Positions 36,916 through 50,000 of a stretch of 64,000 nucleotides of DNA are shown in pieces (the stretch's first letter is position 1; each line of letters starts with the position of its first letter). Origin of the DNA: Torreya grandis. Taxonomy: Eukaryota > Streptophyta > Pinopsida > Cupressales > Taxaceae. The notes under the pieces were generated by a model. That model searched no databases. It worked only from the letters and a program-made list of their open reading frames with translations, and was not told where the DNA came from. The stretch spans positions 2,427,501-2,491,500 of the forward strand of contig JARHVA010002003.1 in assembly GCA_037957365.1 (NCBI GenBank). The letters are read 5' to 3'. Made by a program: the position numbers and the translations under genes.

Positions 36916-38340
36916 ACATAGAGGTGCCCCATATGATAGAGGACATTATCTTACAAATAGAAATTAGAAACATGTTTACCTTTTTGAAGCACCTGATATG
37001 TATCATCAAAGGTAGGTTCTGCTTCATACAGAGCACCCCAATTGGTAGTCTCATGTCCGCACAAGTCAAGAACTATTGTGAGTGTAGTAATTGGTGGATG
37101 GCTCAGATAATATATAGCTATAATTGAGCTCCCCTTTTTGTGTTTGATTATTAAATGGAATTGTTGAAGATATGTGGCCCACTTTTGGTGCCTCTCATTT
37201 CATAGTTTGCTCTATGTCTGGATGAATTCCAATGGTCTATGGTCAGTGTGGATGACCGTATCTTTTCCCAAGATGTAGTGTTTCCATTATTTATAGGCTT
37301 TCACAATGGCATAGAGCTCCTTATCATATGTCAAATATTTCCTGACTATATCAGTGAAAGTTTCACTATGATATGCAACAAGATGGCCATGTTGCATGAT
37401 GACATCTCCCATAGCATATTCAGATGCATCTATCATCAACTCAAAAGTTTGATGCAAACTTGGCAAGGTAAGAACAGGGGATGAGAAAAGATATTCTTCA
37501 AATTCTCAAATTCCCTTTGTTGTATTTCACCCCACTGAAATGTATTTTTAGCTCCTCCTTTAGTCACTTAGGTTAGTAACCAAGCAACATGTGAAAATCC
37601 AAGAACAAACCTATGATAGAAATTCACAAGACCCAAGAAACTGTGAAGTTCTATGAGGGTCCATGGTGTGGGCCATTCTTGAATAACCTAAATCTTTTTT
37701 GGATCAACATGGAGCCCTTGCTCATTCACAACATACCTGAGGTACTAAATTGTTGTCATCTCAAATGTGCATTTATCAAGATTTGCATACAACTTGTGAT
37801 CCTAAAGAGTTTGAAGCACCTTACAAACATGTTGCAAATGTTCCTCCCATGTTATGCTATAGATGGGTATGTCATCCAGGTAGACAACCACAAATGAGTT
37901 GGTGAAGGGTCATAGTATGTCATCCATCATCCTCATGAAGGTTGCAGGTGTGTTAGTTAAGCCAAAAGGCATAACCAACCATTCAAAGAGCCCCTCCTTA
38001 GATTTGAATGTAGTCTTCCAGACATCAGTGGGATCAATGGAAATTTAGTGACAGCTAGATTTTAGATCAATTTTGGTGAAGAACTTTACACCATAGAGTT
38101 GGTCTATTAGGTCATCAATCCTGGGGAAAGGGTAGCGATTCTTCACAATGATTTTATTTAGGGCTCGGTAGTCAATGCAAATCCTCTATGTTCCATATTT
38201 ATTTGGTGCCAAGATAATTGGGCTACCACAAGGTGAAGGGCTTGGCCTGATGTGACCCTTTTGGATTAATTCTTGAATTTGTCTTTTTATCTCATCATTC
38301 TCTAAAATTGATCTACAATACACAAGACTGTTAGGCAAAG
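36916..38340 (-). pseudogene. Chromovirus reverse transcriptase and RNase H remnant
   Basis: Minus strand. The catalytic YLDD is intact at 37882-37871 in 'VVVYLDDIPIYS'. Downstream pieces include 'CTFEMTTIQYLRYVV', 'SFLGLVNFYHRFV' and, for RNase H, 'FQWGEIQQREFENLKN' with later pieces to about 37000. Upstream, the fingers and palm extend to about 38340. Scattered stops and at least one frameshift are present, so it is inactive. Confidence 0.8.
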
Positions 38341-38749
38341 GTGATCCTAGGATCAAATTGATAAAATGTTTTACTTGGTAGTGCAGTGGAACTCCTATGG
38401 GTGACTTGAATAAGTCATTATATTCTCCTATGATTCATCCTATCTGCTTTTGTTGTTGTGTTGATTGTGTAGTCAAGACTGCAACATCAACCTTCTTGGG
38501 TTTCTATGGTTTGACCACCATGAGAACAAATTGCTTTGTATTCTCCACTAATCTCTTACATTTCTTAGCACTGATTAGGGAGATAGATGTGGGAGGTGGT
38601 ACTTATAGTACCCCATAGCATTGTGTTCCAAGAGTGAGGGTGATTCTTTGGGTTTGTGATTCATATATGCCATGTTGTTCATACATAAATGGTTGACCAA
38701 GGAGTACATCACAAACATCTAGATTGACCACATCACACAAGACTTCATC

Positions 38750-38965
38750 TTAGAAAGGTTTTATTGCATATGAAAGAAGACACTGATGGGTGACACAAAG
38801 GTCTCTCCTTGGGCTCAACCATCCAATACTATATGGCTTTGGATAAGGCTTCATGGATAGATTTAGACTTTTCACAACTTTAGTAGAGATTAAATTCTTT
38901 TGACTCCCACTAGCAAGAATGAAATGCAAAGGTTTACCTTTTACCCATAATTTGGAGTGAAACAA
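38750..38965 (-). pseudogene. Chromovirus protease remnant
   Basis: The minus strand frame 'VKGKPLHFILASGSQKNLIS' matches the plant chromovirus protease segment whose active site is DSGS; here the catalytic Asp is Ala. It continues with 'KPYPKPYSIGWL' as in the family. Inactive. Confidence 0.78.
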
Positions 38966-39029
38966 TCTTTATCATCTGGCCTTTCCTCACGGGTCTGTGA
39001 TGAAGTGATGATGGTGCCAGGCTCAACAT

Positions 39030-40009
39030 CTACAATTTCTTCTTCATCCTCTTCGACTGTGGGTTGTGTATGAGAAAAAGTAGTAGATGTTGAGTATTGT
39101 GACTCAAAAAGTAGTGACTTGATGGCTCAACATTCTTCTTTAGAGTGAGTTCCAATTTTGTGGTAATCACACCATTTTTTAGCCTTCTCCTTTTGGGGTT
39201 TCTTATCTTGAAACTCTTTTTGCTTCCAATTTTGGCCTCGTGTTTGACCTTCCTTGTCACTTTTCCATTTTGAGGGTTGACTCTACATATTCTTTCTACC
39301 ATGCTTCTGCTCAATCTTCACTATGAATTTGTATGCCTCACTGAGGGTTTCTAAATTGAAGATTTCCATTTCCCCTCATATGTACCATTGTAGTCCTGCA
39401 TGACATTTGAGAGTCTTATGTTTCTCACTTTCTTAGATGGCCAATCTTGCAGACAAAGAATGAAAAATATCTGTGTAATCTTGAACAGATTGGTCCTTAC
39501 CTTGGTGATGTTGTTGCCACTTTATGTACAAATTATCATATGCTCCAATGGGATAATATTATTCTTTCACCGCTTCCACAAAATCATCCTAGGTAGGTTC
39601 CACCTCAATTCCAACGTCATCTATATTGAACCTCTTTTTGTACACTTCCCACTAGTTTTTCATAGGCAATGATGCTTTCAGAAGAGTAAAAGTGATCTTT
39701 TCTCCATCGATGAATTTGTTTACAGAGAAGTAGGAAGACAATTGATCTAACTAATTTTCTAGTGCATCATCATTTATTTTGCCTTCAAATAGGAATATCA
39801 AAATTCACCTAAACCTTGAAGGGTGTTGGGGCACTGAAAGGACGTTCCATAGATGAGGAGCTAAGAAGTGTAGCTGAGGAGCCAGAATTTCCCATCGAGA
39901 GTTGTTGAAGAATTTGGGCAAATTGTTGTAGCATCTGTGCTTGTTTCCATTGGAGGGCTTCATCCACCATTTCCTTAAAAGAATTAGATGTCTCAGTGTC
40001 ATCCTCCAT
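39030..40009 (-). pseudogene. Chromovirus gag remnant
   Basis: Minus strand. The likely start at 40009 reads 'MEDDTETSNSFKEMVDEAL', then a Gln-rich helix. A gag core follows at about 39680-39350 ('IKWQQHHQGKDQSVQDYTD'), then a basic region and a knuckle-like 'WCDYHKIGTHSKEEC' near 39175-39130 that lacks the usual second Cys. An acidic tail, 'EEDEEEIVDVEPGTI', leads toward protease. Stops are present. Confidence 0.72.
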
Positions 40010-40120
40010 TTGAAGTCATTTGGATCAAACAGGTGGGTAGTTTTGAAGCTCTGTTGTTTCCCACCCAAACTTCTTGTAGCCTAACCTCATCCTCAAGATT
40101 ATACACTCTCAAGACAAACC

Positions 40121-40132
40121 ACTTTGATACCA
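40121..40132 (-). other. Chromovirus primer-binding site (initiator tRNA-Met type)
   Basis: Minus strand TGGTATCAAAGT, one base inside the 5' LTR end, matching TGGTATCAGAGC at 10 of 12 positions. Confidence 0.8.
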
Positions 40133-40133
40133 C

Positions 40134-40671
40134 TGATCCAAAACTCAGAATTTTTAGTTGATAAATATTTCAAGAACACAGAAATAACACAATAATAATG
40201 AATTCTCTAAGAAGAGATGCATTATCACTCAAGATCGTAATACAAATATATGCTTATCTCTGGGAAGAGATGTCTTATTTTCCATTTTAGGTTACATCTG
40301 CATTTATACCTATTTATAAAGTAGGGGGAGGATGTGTAAGGTCACCAATCTCAAGGGAGATTAAGTGGTTCAACTTCCACACTTTGAAACAATATAGAAC
40401 TCGAGGAATTACTATTTTTAAAAACTTACTATTTTTAGATTGCACTACTAAAATTGAAATTTGGGGCACTTTCATTGGTTTTTAGGAGGTCAAACTTCAT
40501 TGAGTAGATCTGTATGCCATCTCACAATTTTGTCTACATTCTTAGCTTTGCAATGGTTCAAACGGCTAGTCAATTGGATCTACGGTGTAAAATTTATGGC
40601 TCCCAGAAGTTTTGTCATCAATTGGGGTGGAACTGTCACCCGAATTGTCACCTAAATTACTACTTGGATCA
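40134..40671 (-). repeat. Chromovirus 5' LTR
   Basis: 538 bp. On the minus strand it starts TGATCCAAG and ends TTGGATCA, an 8-bp inverted terminal repeat with one mismatch-free core TGATCC/GGATCA. It aligns with 34326-34853. Confidence 0.86.
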
Positions 40672-43600
40672 TAATCCTTCTCCCAAATTTGTTTTCATCT
40701 TCAAACTCCTCTTGAAATTTTAAAAACACACAAAACATTCAAAATTACCTTAGTTTTTACCCTGTCCATACAAGTATGTACAACTCAAAAGTATTTAAGG
40801 GAGCCTAAAATAGTCCTATAAAATTTCCAATCATCATCTTGGTCAAAATAGTCCATTAAAGTAGCTTTTTATCTTCAACATCCCAATTGAGTCACTAACA
40901 AAGGTTTGTAAGGGTTTTGAGTAGTTTTTGTCCTTAAGGTTGTTTTATAAAGTTATTGTGTTGAATTTAAATAAAAATTACAATAATGTGGTGTTTATGA
41001 ACCCTAATAACTTCCATAAACTCCTTTGGCCTCCATGTAAATCCTCTAATAAGATGTGAACCTCCAAAGTTGCTCCATCGAGTCTTGACTTCCACGTGCA
41101 CAAGCCTCAATTGTCTTAAAGCCCAAAATGGATTTTTCATGGTTTCCTTTTCACTCATAAATATATAAAACATATTTTTTGACCTAAAAAACATTATCCA
41201 ATAGTTTTAAATGCAATTATAAGGCTAAAAGTGTGAATGACCTCCTCTTTGGACACTAGGCCTAATCTTTGTTTAATAACCTTGATTGAGACCCATATAA
41301 TCTAGTTCATTCAATTGGATTATATACATTATGTAATATTTAACACATCCATAATTGTCCCAAAAACATTCTTCAACAAGTTATAATGATCATCTTAATG
41401 TGGAAGTAATAATGACTCTCTTTTTGGCTTTTTGGCCTAAACCTACCTAACAAGCCTATCTGTAACCCTCATAGGTTTGGACTACTATATTTAGATTCAT
41501 TTCCATGTGATTGGTTTATATTATTTTACTAGGTTTTCCTCATATTTCCATACCTTTTAATTGTCTCTTTATCTTTTGGTTTACTCCTCTTACCCATATT
41601 TCCAAACCTGCCAATTTAAGCCTATGGGAAAGTAGCCTCTGTCTGAGATTAAATAGAGGGAAATTAACCTATTAAATAAAGAATTTTTAATGTTTAAAGG
41701 TATTATTAAATTTTTTAGGACTCCTTTCACAAAAATTTATCACCTGGTCATCTCATATGACCTTCCAAAATCTCAAAAAATAAAACAAGCTGCTAGGCAA
41801 AGCCACTCTGTGCAGGCTTCCAAAGTAGACTATAATTTGCATTATAGGGTCATAAATTTACCTATTTTTCACATCATGAGGATTATATTATAATTATATG
41901 ACCATGATGGATATTATTCAATCTCATTTATCTCATATAACTATAATTCCAACTTCAAAAGCAATAACCCTTGCTCACTATCTGCCTACTATGTTTCCTA
42001 CCTATCTTCCTTAACAACGAATCTTGTAGTTGTTCCTAGCTTGAGTTTGAACTTGTAACATTTAAAAATCCTTTATTATATATTTATATAGTAATTTATC
42101 ACCTATTTTACTTATTTTTTACCTTTTATTATACACTATCAACACTTAGTCCTCTAATATGCTCAATACTACCACAGTTAAACATAGTCAACTATGTTGT
42201 GACCAGTATACCTGTAGGTGTTTATTATTTGTTTGATATGACACACACCACCCTTGGATACTTTGATATATTTGGAAACATTTTACATAGGATATTTTTT
42301 ATGTTTATTTACCTAAGTCCTTCTTATGAATGATATAGAACTCACAGTCAACTTATAGGTGCATATGTGCATGATGTAGACACCTATAGGTGAAAATGTG
42401 GTCAAAGCTCAATTATCAAACTAGTTTTATGGTATTTTTTATCATATATGTCACTTGAACCATTTATAATCATTCCAACATGAATTCATAGTTTAATTTT
42501 CAAATCTTTGGATTGAGAGGTCTCTTCTATTTGCTTAAAATAGTAGATAACACTGCCTGGAAACAATCACAAATTAACATGTTTGGGCCTCCAAAAAACT
42601 AATCTCCATTGAAAATTTGTACTTAAAATTTTTAATATTTATTTTAATATAATATGGATGAAATTTATACCAATATATATGCTTTAAATGTTTTTGCAAA
42701 CATGTTATAATATACTCCCAACATGCCCCTGGACCTTTGTTTCTTCATTTTAGGGATTTGATCCTAGAATTCAGTCTTTGTCTCCTCCAAGGTGTTTACC
42801 TTTCCATTATTCCATTAGACACCTCAATAAGGTATTAAATGATCAAATATCATGTTATTACTTTAAAATTACTTTACTATGCTCCAAAATTCACCATTTA
42901 AAGACCTTCAAAACCCCGAGGTACCACCTAGAGGTGAGTATTAGCATACACAGGTAGTTTGTATGATATTTTGGGTGGTATGTAATATATTCATGCTTAT
43001 AAACTTTCTATACTTTCTTTAGAGATAAAATTCACCTTTTACCAATCCTAATAATTTGAAATACACATCAACCTTGCCACCTCTCAGTATGATGTCAACA
43101 AAAGGCCCCTATAGGTGCATATGGGTTGTATGTAGGCAAGTTGTCTAGAATGGAACAAAAAATGGATGAATGAGTCTCAAAATAAATTCAAACTCAAATT
43201 TAACCCATAAAATACATTATTTACATTAAGGACGTATGAATACAAATCCCAAAACATCCATTTTAACATTAAAACCACTTGTAGATATCTAAACAAAGTA
43301 GGTAGGGATATCTAATATGATTGGTTGGTGTGGGAAATGAGCTTATAACTAGTATTTTATCCTAATTAACAAAAAAATTAACTCTCCTCAACTCTTGATT
43401 ACTTTGACAGCTAAAACACCTTGATTACCATTTCATGAATAATTTAGACAAGCTCTAACCATGTGACTGTAAGTGAAATTAAGCATGGAGTTGACTGCGA
43501 GGGATGGAAAGACTAAAAGCTACCCAAAAAATTATTTTATTAAAACTAATCATGAAGGTAGGTGGTCAATATGACATGGATACATGGAAAGACACCATAT

Positions 43601-44531
43601 CCTATTCACATGAAAGCCCTTATATGTAATTCAACCTTTTGTAAGTGGAAAATTGACTGAGACTGCACATGGTGGTACCTTCTTGCCACATGAGACAATT
43701 TTTCCCATTAAAACACCATGAAACATGAAAATAATAATTTGGATAATTTTATAATATATCCAACATCCTTTGGAGTCAACATCACCAACTAGTTCCTATA
43801 GACTTTCCAAAATTGGAGCAAAACCTATAGGGTGCATAAAATAACAAGTAGAAAAACATAGTCAACTTCATGAGGATGGTTAATAAAGCACATACCACCA
43901 TTATTATAACCCTTATAATGTAAATTAATTTATCTAAGTGTACTACCACCTCCAAAAATCATTTTTCTTGAAAACTCTTGAGTTGTTTGTACTAATCACA
44001 AACTTGTTGGTTACTTCTATATGTTTAAGAAGGTAAAGGAGGAGTAGAATGGTTTTGGCTTAAAAATGGAACTTCCATAGAATTTAAATAATTGATATGA
44101 GTTTTATGAATATGAATAGGTGGTCCATGATCTTACCCCATGTGGCACACTTCCCCATGGGACGTACAAGTGCCAAACTCACCTTTTTTTAGTTAGTTTC
44201 TTAGATTTCACTTAGATAACCTAAAATATTCTGATTTAACTAACATTTTTGATAGGTAATCTGACTCATTTGATGATTTAAAATAAAAATTTATATATAT
44301 ACACCTTTTTAATCATGCCTCTTGCATTTATGACCCATAAAGCCCCACTAAATGACCCAAAATGATAAATTAACTAATATAATTAAGACCAAGGCTAGGA
44401 TGAAATTAAATTAAATCAAATAACTTACAATACACCCCATGACAAGATATTAGACCCCATAAAACATCTAAAATTCAAGTTTCTATTTATAAGGGCCTAA
44501 ATTTGACTTGTAGGGTCAAATTTGGTCAATA

Positions 44532-45339
44532 AATTGGTGACTCATAGGGGTAGTATGCCTACTATACTAACTAGACTAGTAGCCTTATCAATCCATTAGG
44601 ATTAGGGAGTTATCTAAAGTCTGAGACATAAAAAGAAGACTTTAAAAATAATTTTTTATCAATACAAGACCAAATACTACCTCAACCACACAAATTAAAG
44701 ACACACACAAAGCAAAATCAAACACACATGTGCTTCATGAGCACTTATGGAACACACACACCAAACTAAAATGAACTAACCCAAACACTAACTAACCTAA
44801 GATGATAACTTCCTCCTAGATCAAAGGGGAAGTTTTAAACCTTTCTTGCCTCATGACATGAAGGAATTAATGAGGCATATATCCTTTTTTCCTTTAGCAT
44901 AGATGCCTCCAAATTTTTCATGATGTTTGCAAACTTCATTGGCATGATGTTCATTGAGAATTAAGCAACTAAAAATATACTAGCTATGGAATTTAATTCT
45001 TATTTAATCTAAACAAATTCAACCCTCTCATATGGAACCTCAATTACAACCTCCAATGGTGGTCCATAGGAGCATACCTTCTTACTTTCCATAGTGCTCT
45101 CAATAGGATTGGGTTTCTTCTTAGCTGTAAGTTATTCTAGATCATCAACAAGCTTTGCATATTCTACAATATTGGTCATTGTCCACAATGGAGGAATCTT
45201 TCTTAACCTTTTCATGTACTCTATCTTCAACTTGGAAAAACTTTTCAAGCCCTTGAAATAACTCCATTTACAACTGGTAATCATCTTTGTCCTCTTCATC
45301 ATCTAAAATCACTACCTCTTCAATCTTCTCTTATTTATG
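44532..45339. other. Element 2 interior, 3' part without a clear frame
   Basis: Between the left LTR and the minus-strand frame. The segment from about 44560 to 44860 is rich in A and AC steps. No polypurine tract on the minus strand could be identified next to 44531. TGGTGACTCATAGGGG at 44535 is kept as an alternative plus-strand primer site. Confidence 0.4.
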
Positions 45340-46898
45340 TGTGAGTTAATCAAGCTGGTTCTCTTCAATATCCAATTCATTTGATGGTGATTCAATATTA
45401 GGCTGAGGTATTGGGTCATCTTCAAGAATAACATCTTTTACATTGGTCTCAAGAGAGTTTTGAAAGGCTGAAACCTCTTTGGAAAGGACTTGAAATTGTT
45501 CTCCATCCATGATATCACATTCATCCTCATACTTTAGATTATTATCCACATTTTTTTGATAATAATCTTTTGGAAGCTCTTAAGGAAGGGGATGCAGAAC
45601 TTGGGATAAAATGGCTTGGTTTTCCCCCTTGAATTTGGTAATAACTTCATTTTAATCTTATTGGTTTTGATAATTATCTTGAGTAAGGTTATATGGGGTG
45701 TGTTTATACATGTGATTTTATTTTGGGTCTAAACCTTCCATCACACCTTGACTTAGCAATTTCATCCTTGACTCTAACTCTTCAATTTGTTTGGCTAGGT
45801 TCTCTTGGAAAATTCTTTCTTTATGTTCATATGCAAATTCATGATGATGAGGAGTACAAGAGGGAAGATATTGATGATAAGAGGTTTCTTTAGTAAGGGT
45901 GGGAGGGGCTTGCATAAGATCAAGTTCTATTTCAACTTCACACTCCTTATCAAGAATTTTCTTCTCTTTCTTTCCCCATGAATCCACTATCTTATTCTAG
46001 CTTAGGATGTTTGTATTAGGATTCTTTTATTTATATTTTTATTCAACTTGAGGAGTGGATAAAGTATTCAAAAAACTTGGAATCTCCTTAGGCTTGGATT
46101 CTCCACCTTGTCTCCAACTACGAATCTCATATCTAACAGTCTTCTCTTGAGGTGGGACTACAATTAGAGAGGAAAATGAGGGCTTATATTCCACTTAATT
46201 TTTTTATGACATGGAATATTTCATATTAATATTATCCAACTCAATATTCCTATCAAGATTAGCTTAAAAATAAGGTTTCTCTTTTCAACTCTCTCCTCCA
46301 ACTAATTGGGAAAAGGATGAATTTGATAAACTTGATTGGGTTCATGAGTGGGAACCATGTAGGACTGATAGAAACCTTGTGAAAGTGGAAACTAATGATA
46401 ATAGGTTTGGTGAGGCTGCCTTTCATGAATTCTTATCCTATACTCCAAGGAAGAAACTAGGCCACTCACATCTAGCATCTCACTTATGAGACTTTGCCAA
46501 TTGGCTCTCTCAATAAGTGTCCACTCTATTTTGACTAGATCTAATACATCTCTTACTTGATGAATTAAATTTATAATAACACCTTGAACATTTACCCCTA
46601 GTTTATCAATCTCTAACATATACTTCTCATACCCTAAAAGAGTTTTCTTGAAGGTGGAAATGGATTAAATTGAGAAGTGGCTAGGTTGACTAGGAGAAGC
46701 AAGATATTGAGGAGGTTGGTTATATGACTAATACAACTCATGAAAAGGTTGTATATATTGATGATAAGAATCATGATAAGGTTGACCATGGTTATATAAA
46801 AATTGGTAAGAATCACACTAAGGCTAATAGGTAGTACCATAAGCTTGATATGTCTCAGCAACTTGTGTAAGACAAAACTCAACACCAAAATTAGCCAT
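45340..46898 (-). pseudogene. Element 2 interior reading frame, unrecognised
   Basis: Minus strand, starting about 190 bp from the right LTR at ATG 46898 ('MANFGVEFCLTQVAETYQAY'). The N-terminal part is rich in Tyr, Gln, His and Pro ('NHGQPYHDSYHQYIQPFHEL'). A helical stretch covers 46619-46392 ('LVKIEWTLIERANWQSLISE'), a coiled-coil-like piece 45987-45718 ('ERIFQENLAKQIEELESRMK'), and an acidic tail 45549-45346 ('NNLKYEDECDIMDGEQFQ'). Several stops are TAG where Gln is expected from the composition. No known domain; it could be a gag-like or additional frame as reported in some Tat elements. Confidence 0.5.
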
Positions 46899-47078
46899 AA
46901 AACTTCACTAAAAGCAAGAACACAAAGGAAAATTTTACCAATAATCTTCAAATTATAACCTTGTTTTCTTGACTATATGATATAATTTTGGAGGCACTAG
47001 TAATGCTTTATTAGATTCCTCCAAAGGTTGATTATTGAAAGACAACACCAAAAATATTTCAACTTCTTAGACCAAAAG

Positions 47079-47095
47079 TCCCATTGGGCATGCCA
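47079..47095 (-). other. Element 2 candidate primer-binding site
   Basis: Minus strand TGGCATGCCCAATGGGA, directly beside the right LTR. It resembles primer sites of the TGGCACGCCC-GTGGGAC kind that I recall from other plant Ty3 elements. The tRNA is not assigned. Confidence 0.45.
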
Positions 47096-50000
47096 AAAAC
47101 TATTTTCACTTTTATTTTCACCCTTTAAATAGATTTATAATCTCTCCTCATCCAAGTGGCACAATTTAAACACTTCTAGGCTTGTGGGTGGCCTAAGGAT
47201 AAGGTGAATCTCTAAATAGGGCTAGCTCCCTTGATGTACCACTTTGGATCACAACTACACCTAAAATTTTGGGTGGGAGGGGGAGGTGGGGGAAGGGAGA
47301 GAAATAAATAAAATAAAACTATTATAAGTTATGTGATACATAAAATAAAATTATTACTTCCAACCAATAGCATGTTACACATGAGAACAAAGGACTAACC
47401 AAACATACACTCCTTCAATCTACATTTTCTCACATTAATGTTACATTATGAGGTTATGGATGAATGAGAAAATCTTGGAGGACTATACAAGAGGCCTTTA
47501 ATATCACTAATTAATATAATAACTCAATCAATCCTTGAAATTTCCTATAACACTTCATATACCCTACAAGAAGAAGCCTTCCAATTGCATATATGATGAA
47601 AGAATGAGACAACATGCTAAGGAATCCATAGTCTTCACTAAGAAAGATCCAAAATTCAAGTATAACACACTATTAATAGTAATTAAGAGGTAAAAATAAT
47701 TATTCTTATTTATCAAATGGTATGCAAATGAGAAGGTCTTCACCATACTCAGATGGAACATAAGTTACAATGTCCAAAATGGCTAGTTTTTATAGAACTT
47801 GAGAGAGAGAGGATAGGAGATAAGTATAAGGGTCATAATTATTCTTATAAATATGAGAGAATCATTTAAATATGCATGAGAAGAGGATTTTTTATTAACC
47901 ATGCAAGGATAGAAATCACAAGTGTCCATCCAAGTCATAAAACTTCATGAAAAGTGGCATGAAACTCCTCATTTTGGCTCAAAAATTTGCCTTCATAATT
48001 TTGGACCTATTTGAATGTCCCTAAAATAATATGTGATAGGTATGATGATTGGAATTAATGATAATGGTTTTATGCATGCCTCTCCATGAACCATCATCAT
48101 ATACATTCCAAAAAACTCTTCCTTCTCCCAAAGTTGGTTTCATCTTCAAACTCCTCCTCGAACCTGTAAAACACACAAAACATTAAAAATTAACCTATTT
48201 TTTGCCCTTTTCATCCAATTTTTTATAACTAGAAAGTATGGGAGGGATATTTGAAGATTAATTTGAAATTTCCAATTATCATCCTAGTCAATCTGGTCCA
48301 TTAGAGTAGCTTTTTAGCTTCATCTTCCCAATCAGGTCACTAACAAGGGTTTGAAAGGGTTTTGAGTAGTTTTTATCCTTAAGGTTTTTTCCTAAAGTTA
48401 TATCATTGAATTTTTATAAATATTCCACTAATTTTGTTTTGAGGACCCATACTAACTTCCAAAAATTCCTTTTGCCTCCATGTAAATCCTCCAAGAAGAT
48501 GTGAACCTCCAAAGTTTCTCCATCGAGTCTTGACTTCCACTTACACAAGCCTTAGTTGTCCTAAATCCAAAAACTAGATTATTCATGGTTTCCTTTTCAA
48601 TCCTAAACTTATAAAACATATTTTTTGACCCAAAAAAATTATCCAATAGGTTTAAATTCATGTCTAAGGCTAAAAGTGTGAATGACCTCCTCTTTGAACA
48701 CTAGACCTAATCTTTGTTTAATAAGCCTGACTGAGACTCATGTGGTCTAGGTCATTAAATTGGATTATTTACATTCCATAATATTTAACACATCCATAAT
48801 GGTACCAAAAAAAATTTAAACAATTTGTAATGATCATCTCAAGGTGGAAGTAACAATGACTCTCTTTTTGGCTTTTAGGCCTAGACCTGCCTAACAAGCC
48901 TATTTGCAACCCTCATAGGTTTGGACTACTCTATTTATTTTCATATCTATATGATTGGTTTTCATGATTTTAATAGGTTTTCCTTATCTTTACATAAATT
49001 TTTAATTTTCTCCTTAGATTTTTTTAACTCCTCTTACCCATCTTTCTAAACTTGCCAGTTTAAGCCTAAGGGAAAGTGCCCTTTATCTAAGACAAAACAA
49101 AGGGAACTTCCCATATTATCTAAAACAATGTGCATATTGGAAGGTATTATTAAATCTTTTAGTACTTATTTCACAAAAAATTATAACTTTTTCATCTCAT
49201 ATGGCCTTCCAAAATCTCAAAAAATAAAATAGGCTGCTAGGCAAAGGCACTGTGTGCAAGCTTCCCAAGTGGATTGTACTTTGCACTATTAGGTCATAAA
49301 TATACCTATTTTTCACATCATGAGGATGTTATGATAATTTTAGGACCATTTTTAATATTTTACAATCTCATTTATCTCATATAATTGTAATTCCAACTTC
49401 AAAATCAACAACCCTTGCTCATTGTTTGCTTACTATGTTTTGACTATGTTTTTTGCCTGTCTTCCTTAATAGTGAATCCTGTAGGTGATCATATCTTGAG
49501 TTTAACCTCATAATATTGAAAAATACTTTAATATTTGTTTCCATGTTCATTTATCACCTATTGTACTTATGTTTTACCGTGTACTATGAACTATCAACAC
49601 TCATAGTCCTCTAATCTGCTCACTACTGCCACAGTCAAACACAGTTAACTATATTATGACCAATATACTTGTAGGTGTTTATCCTTTGATTGATAGGCCA
49701 CACTCCACCATTGGATCCTCTGAGATATTTTGAAACTTTTTCTATAGGCTAATGTTTATGATTCCATACCTAATTCCTTATGGATCATATAGAACTCATA
49801 GTTAATTGATAGGTGCATATGTGCATGATGTAGACACTTGTCAGTGCAAATGTTGGCAAAGCTCAGTTATCAAACTAATTTGATTTTATTTTGGATTTTG
49901 GATGTCATTTTAACCATTTTTAATCATTAAAACATGAAGGCATAGCTTAATTTTCTAATCTTTGGATGGAGAGGTCTCTTCTATTTGCTCAAAACTGTAG

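Larger units (their letters stand above)
34326..40671 (-). mobile_element. Ty3/gypsy chromovirus, minus strand, nested in Element 2 LTR
   Basis: LTRs of about 530 bp (34326-34853 and 40134-40671) flank a minus-strand gag-PR-RT-RNase H-IN-chromodomain order. Flanks share TAAT (34322-34325 and 40672-40675), consistent with a worn target duplication. A tRNA-Met-type primer site and a purine tract sit in the correct places. The domain order and chromodomain-like tail identify a chromovirus. It contains a 704-bp solo LTR of another family. Coding regions are broken but less decayed than in Element 1. Confidence 0.88.
32964..44531 (-). repeat. Element 2 left LTR, interrupted by a chromovirus
   Basis: Parallel to 47091-51978. 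The part before the insertion is 32964-34325 and the part after is 40672-44531. Landmarks shared with the right LTR include 'CTAGGCTTGTGGGTGGCCTA' (33051 region and 47180 region), 'AATGACTCTCTTTTTGGCTT' and 'GTACCACTTTGGAT'. A (GA)n tract and a G-rich run lie at 33659-33711. Short open stretches in it (for example 41690-41893) show no domain. Confidence 0.8.

Noticed and set aside
44535..44550. TGGTGACTCATAGGGG as a plus-strand tRNA-Arg primer site for Element 2
   Set aside because: It matches TGGCGACTCTGCTGGGG only with a gap and several changes. The minus-strand site at 47095 and the minus-strand interior frame fit better, though the orientation is not certain.
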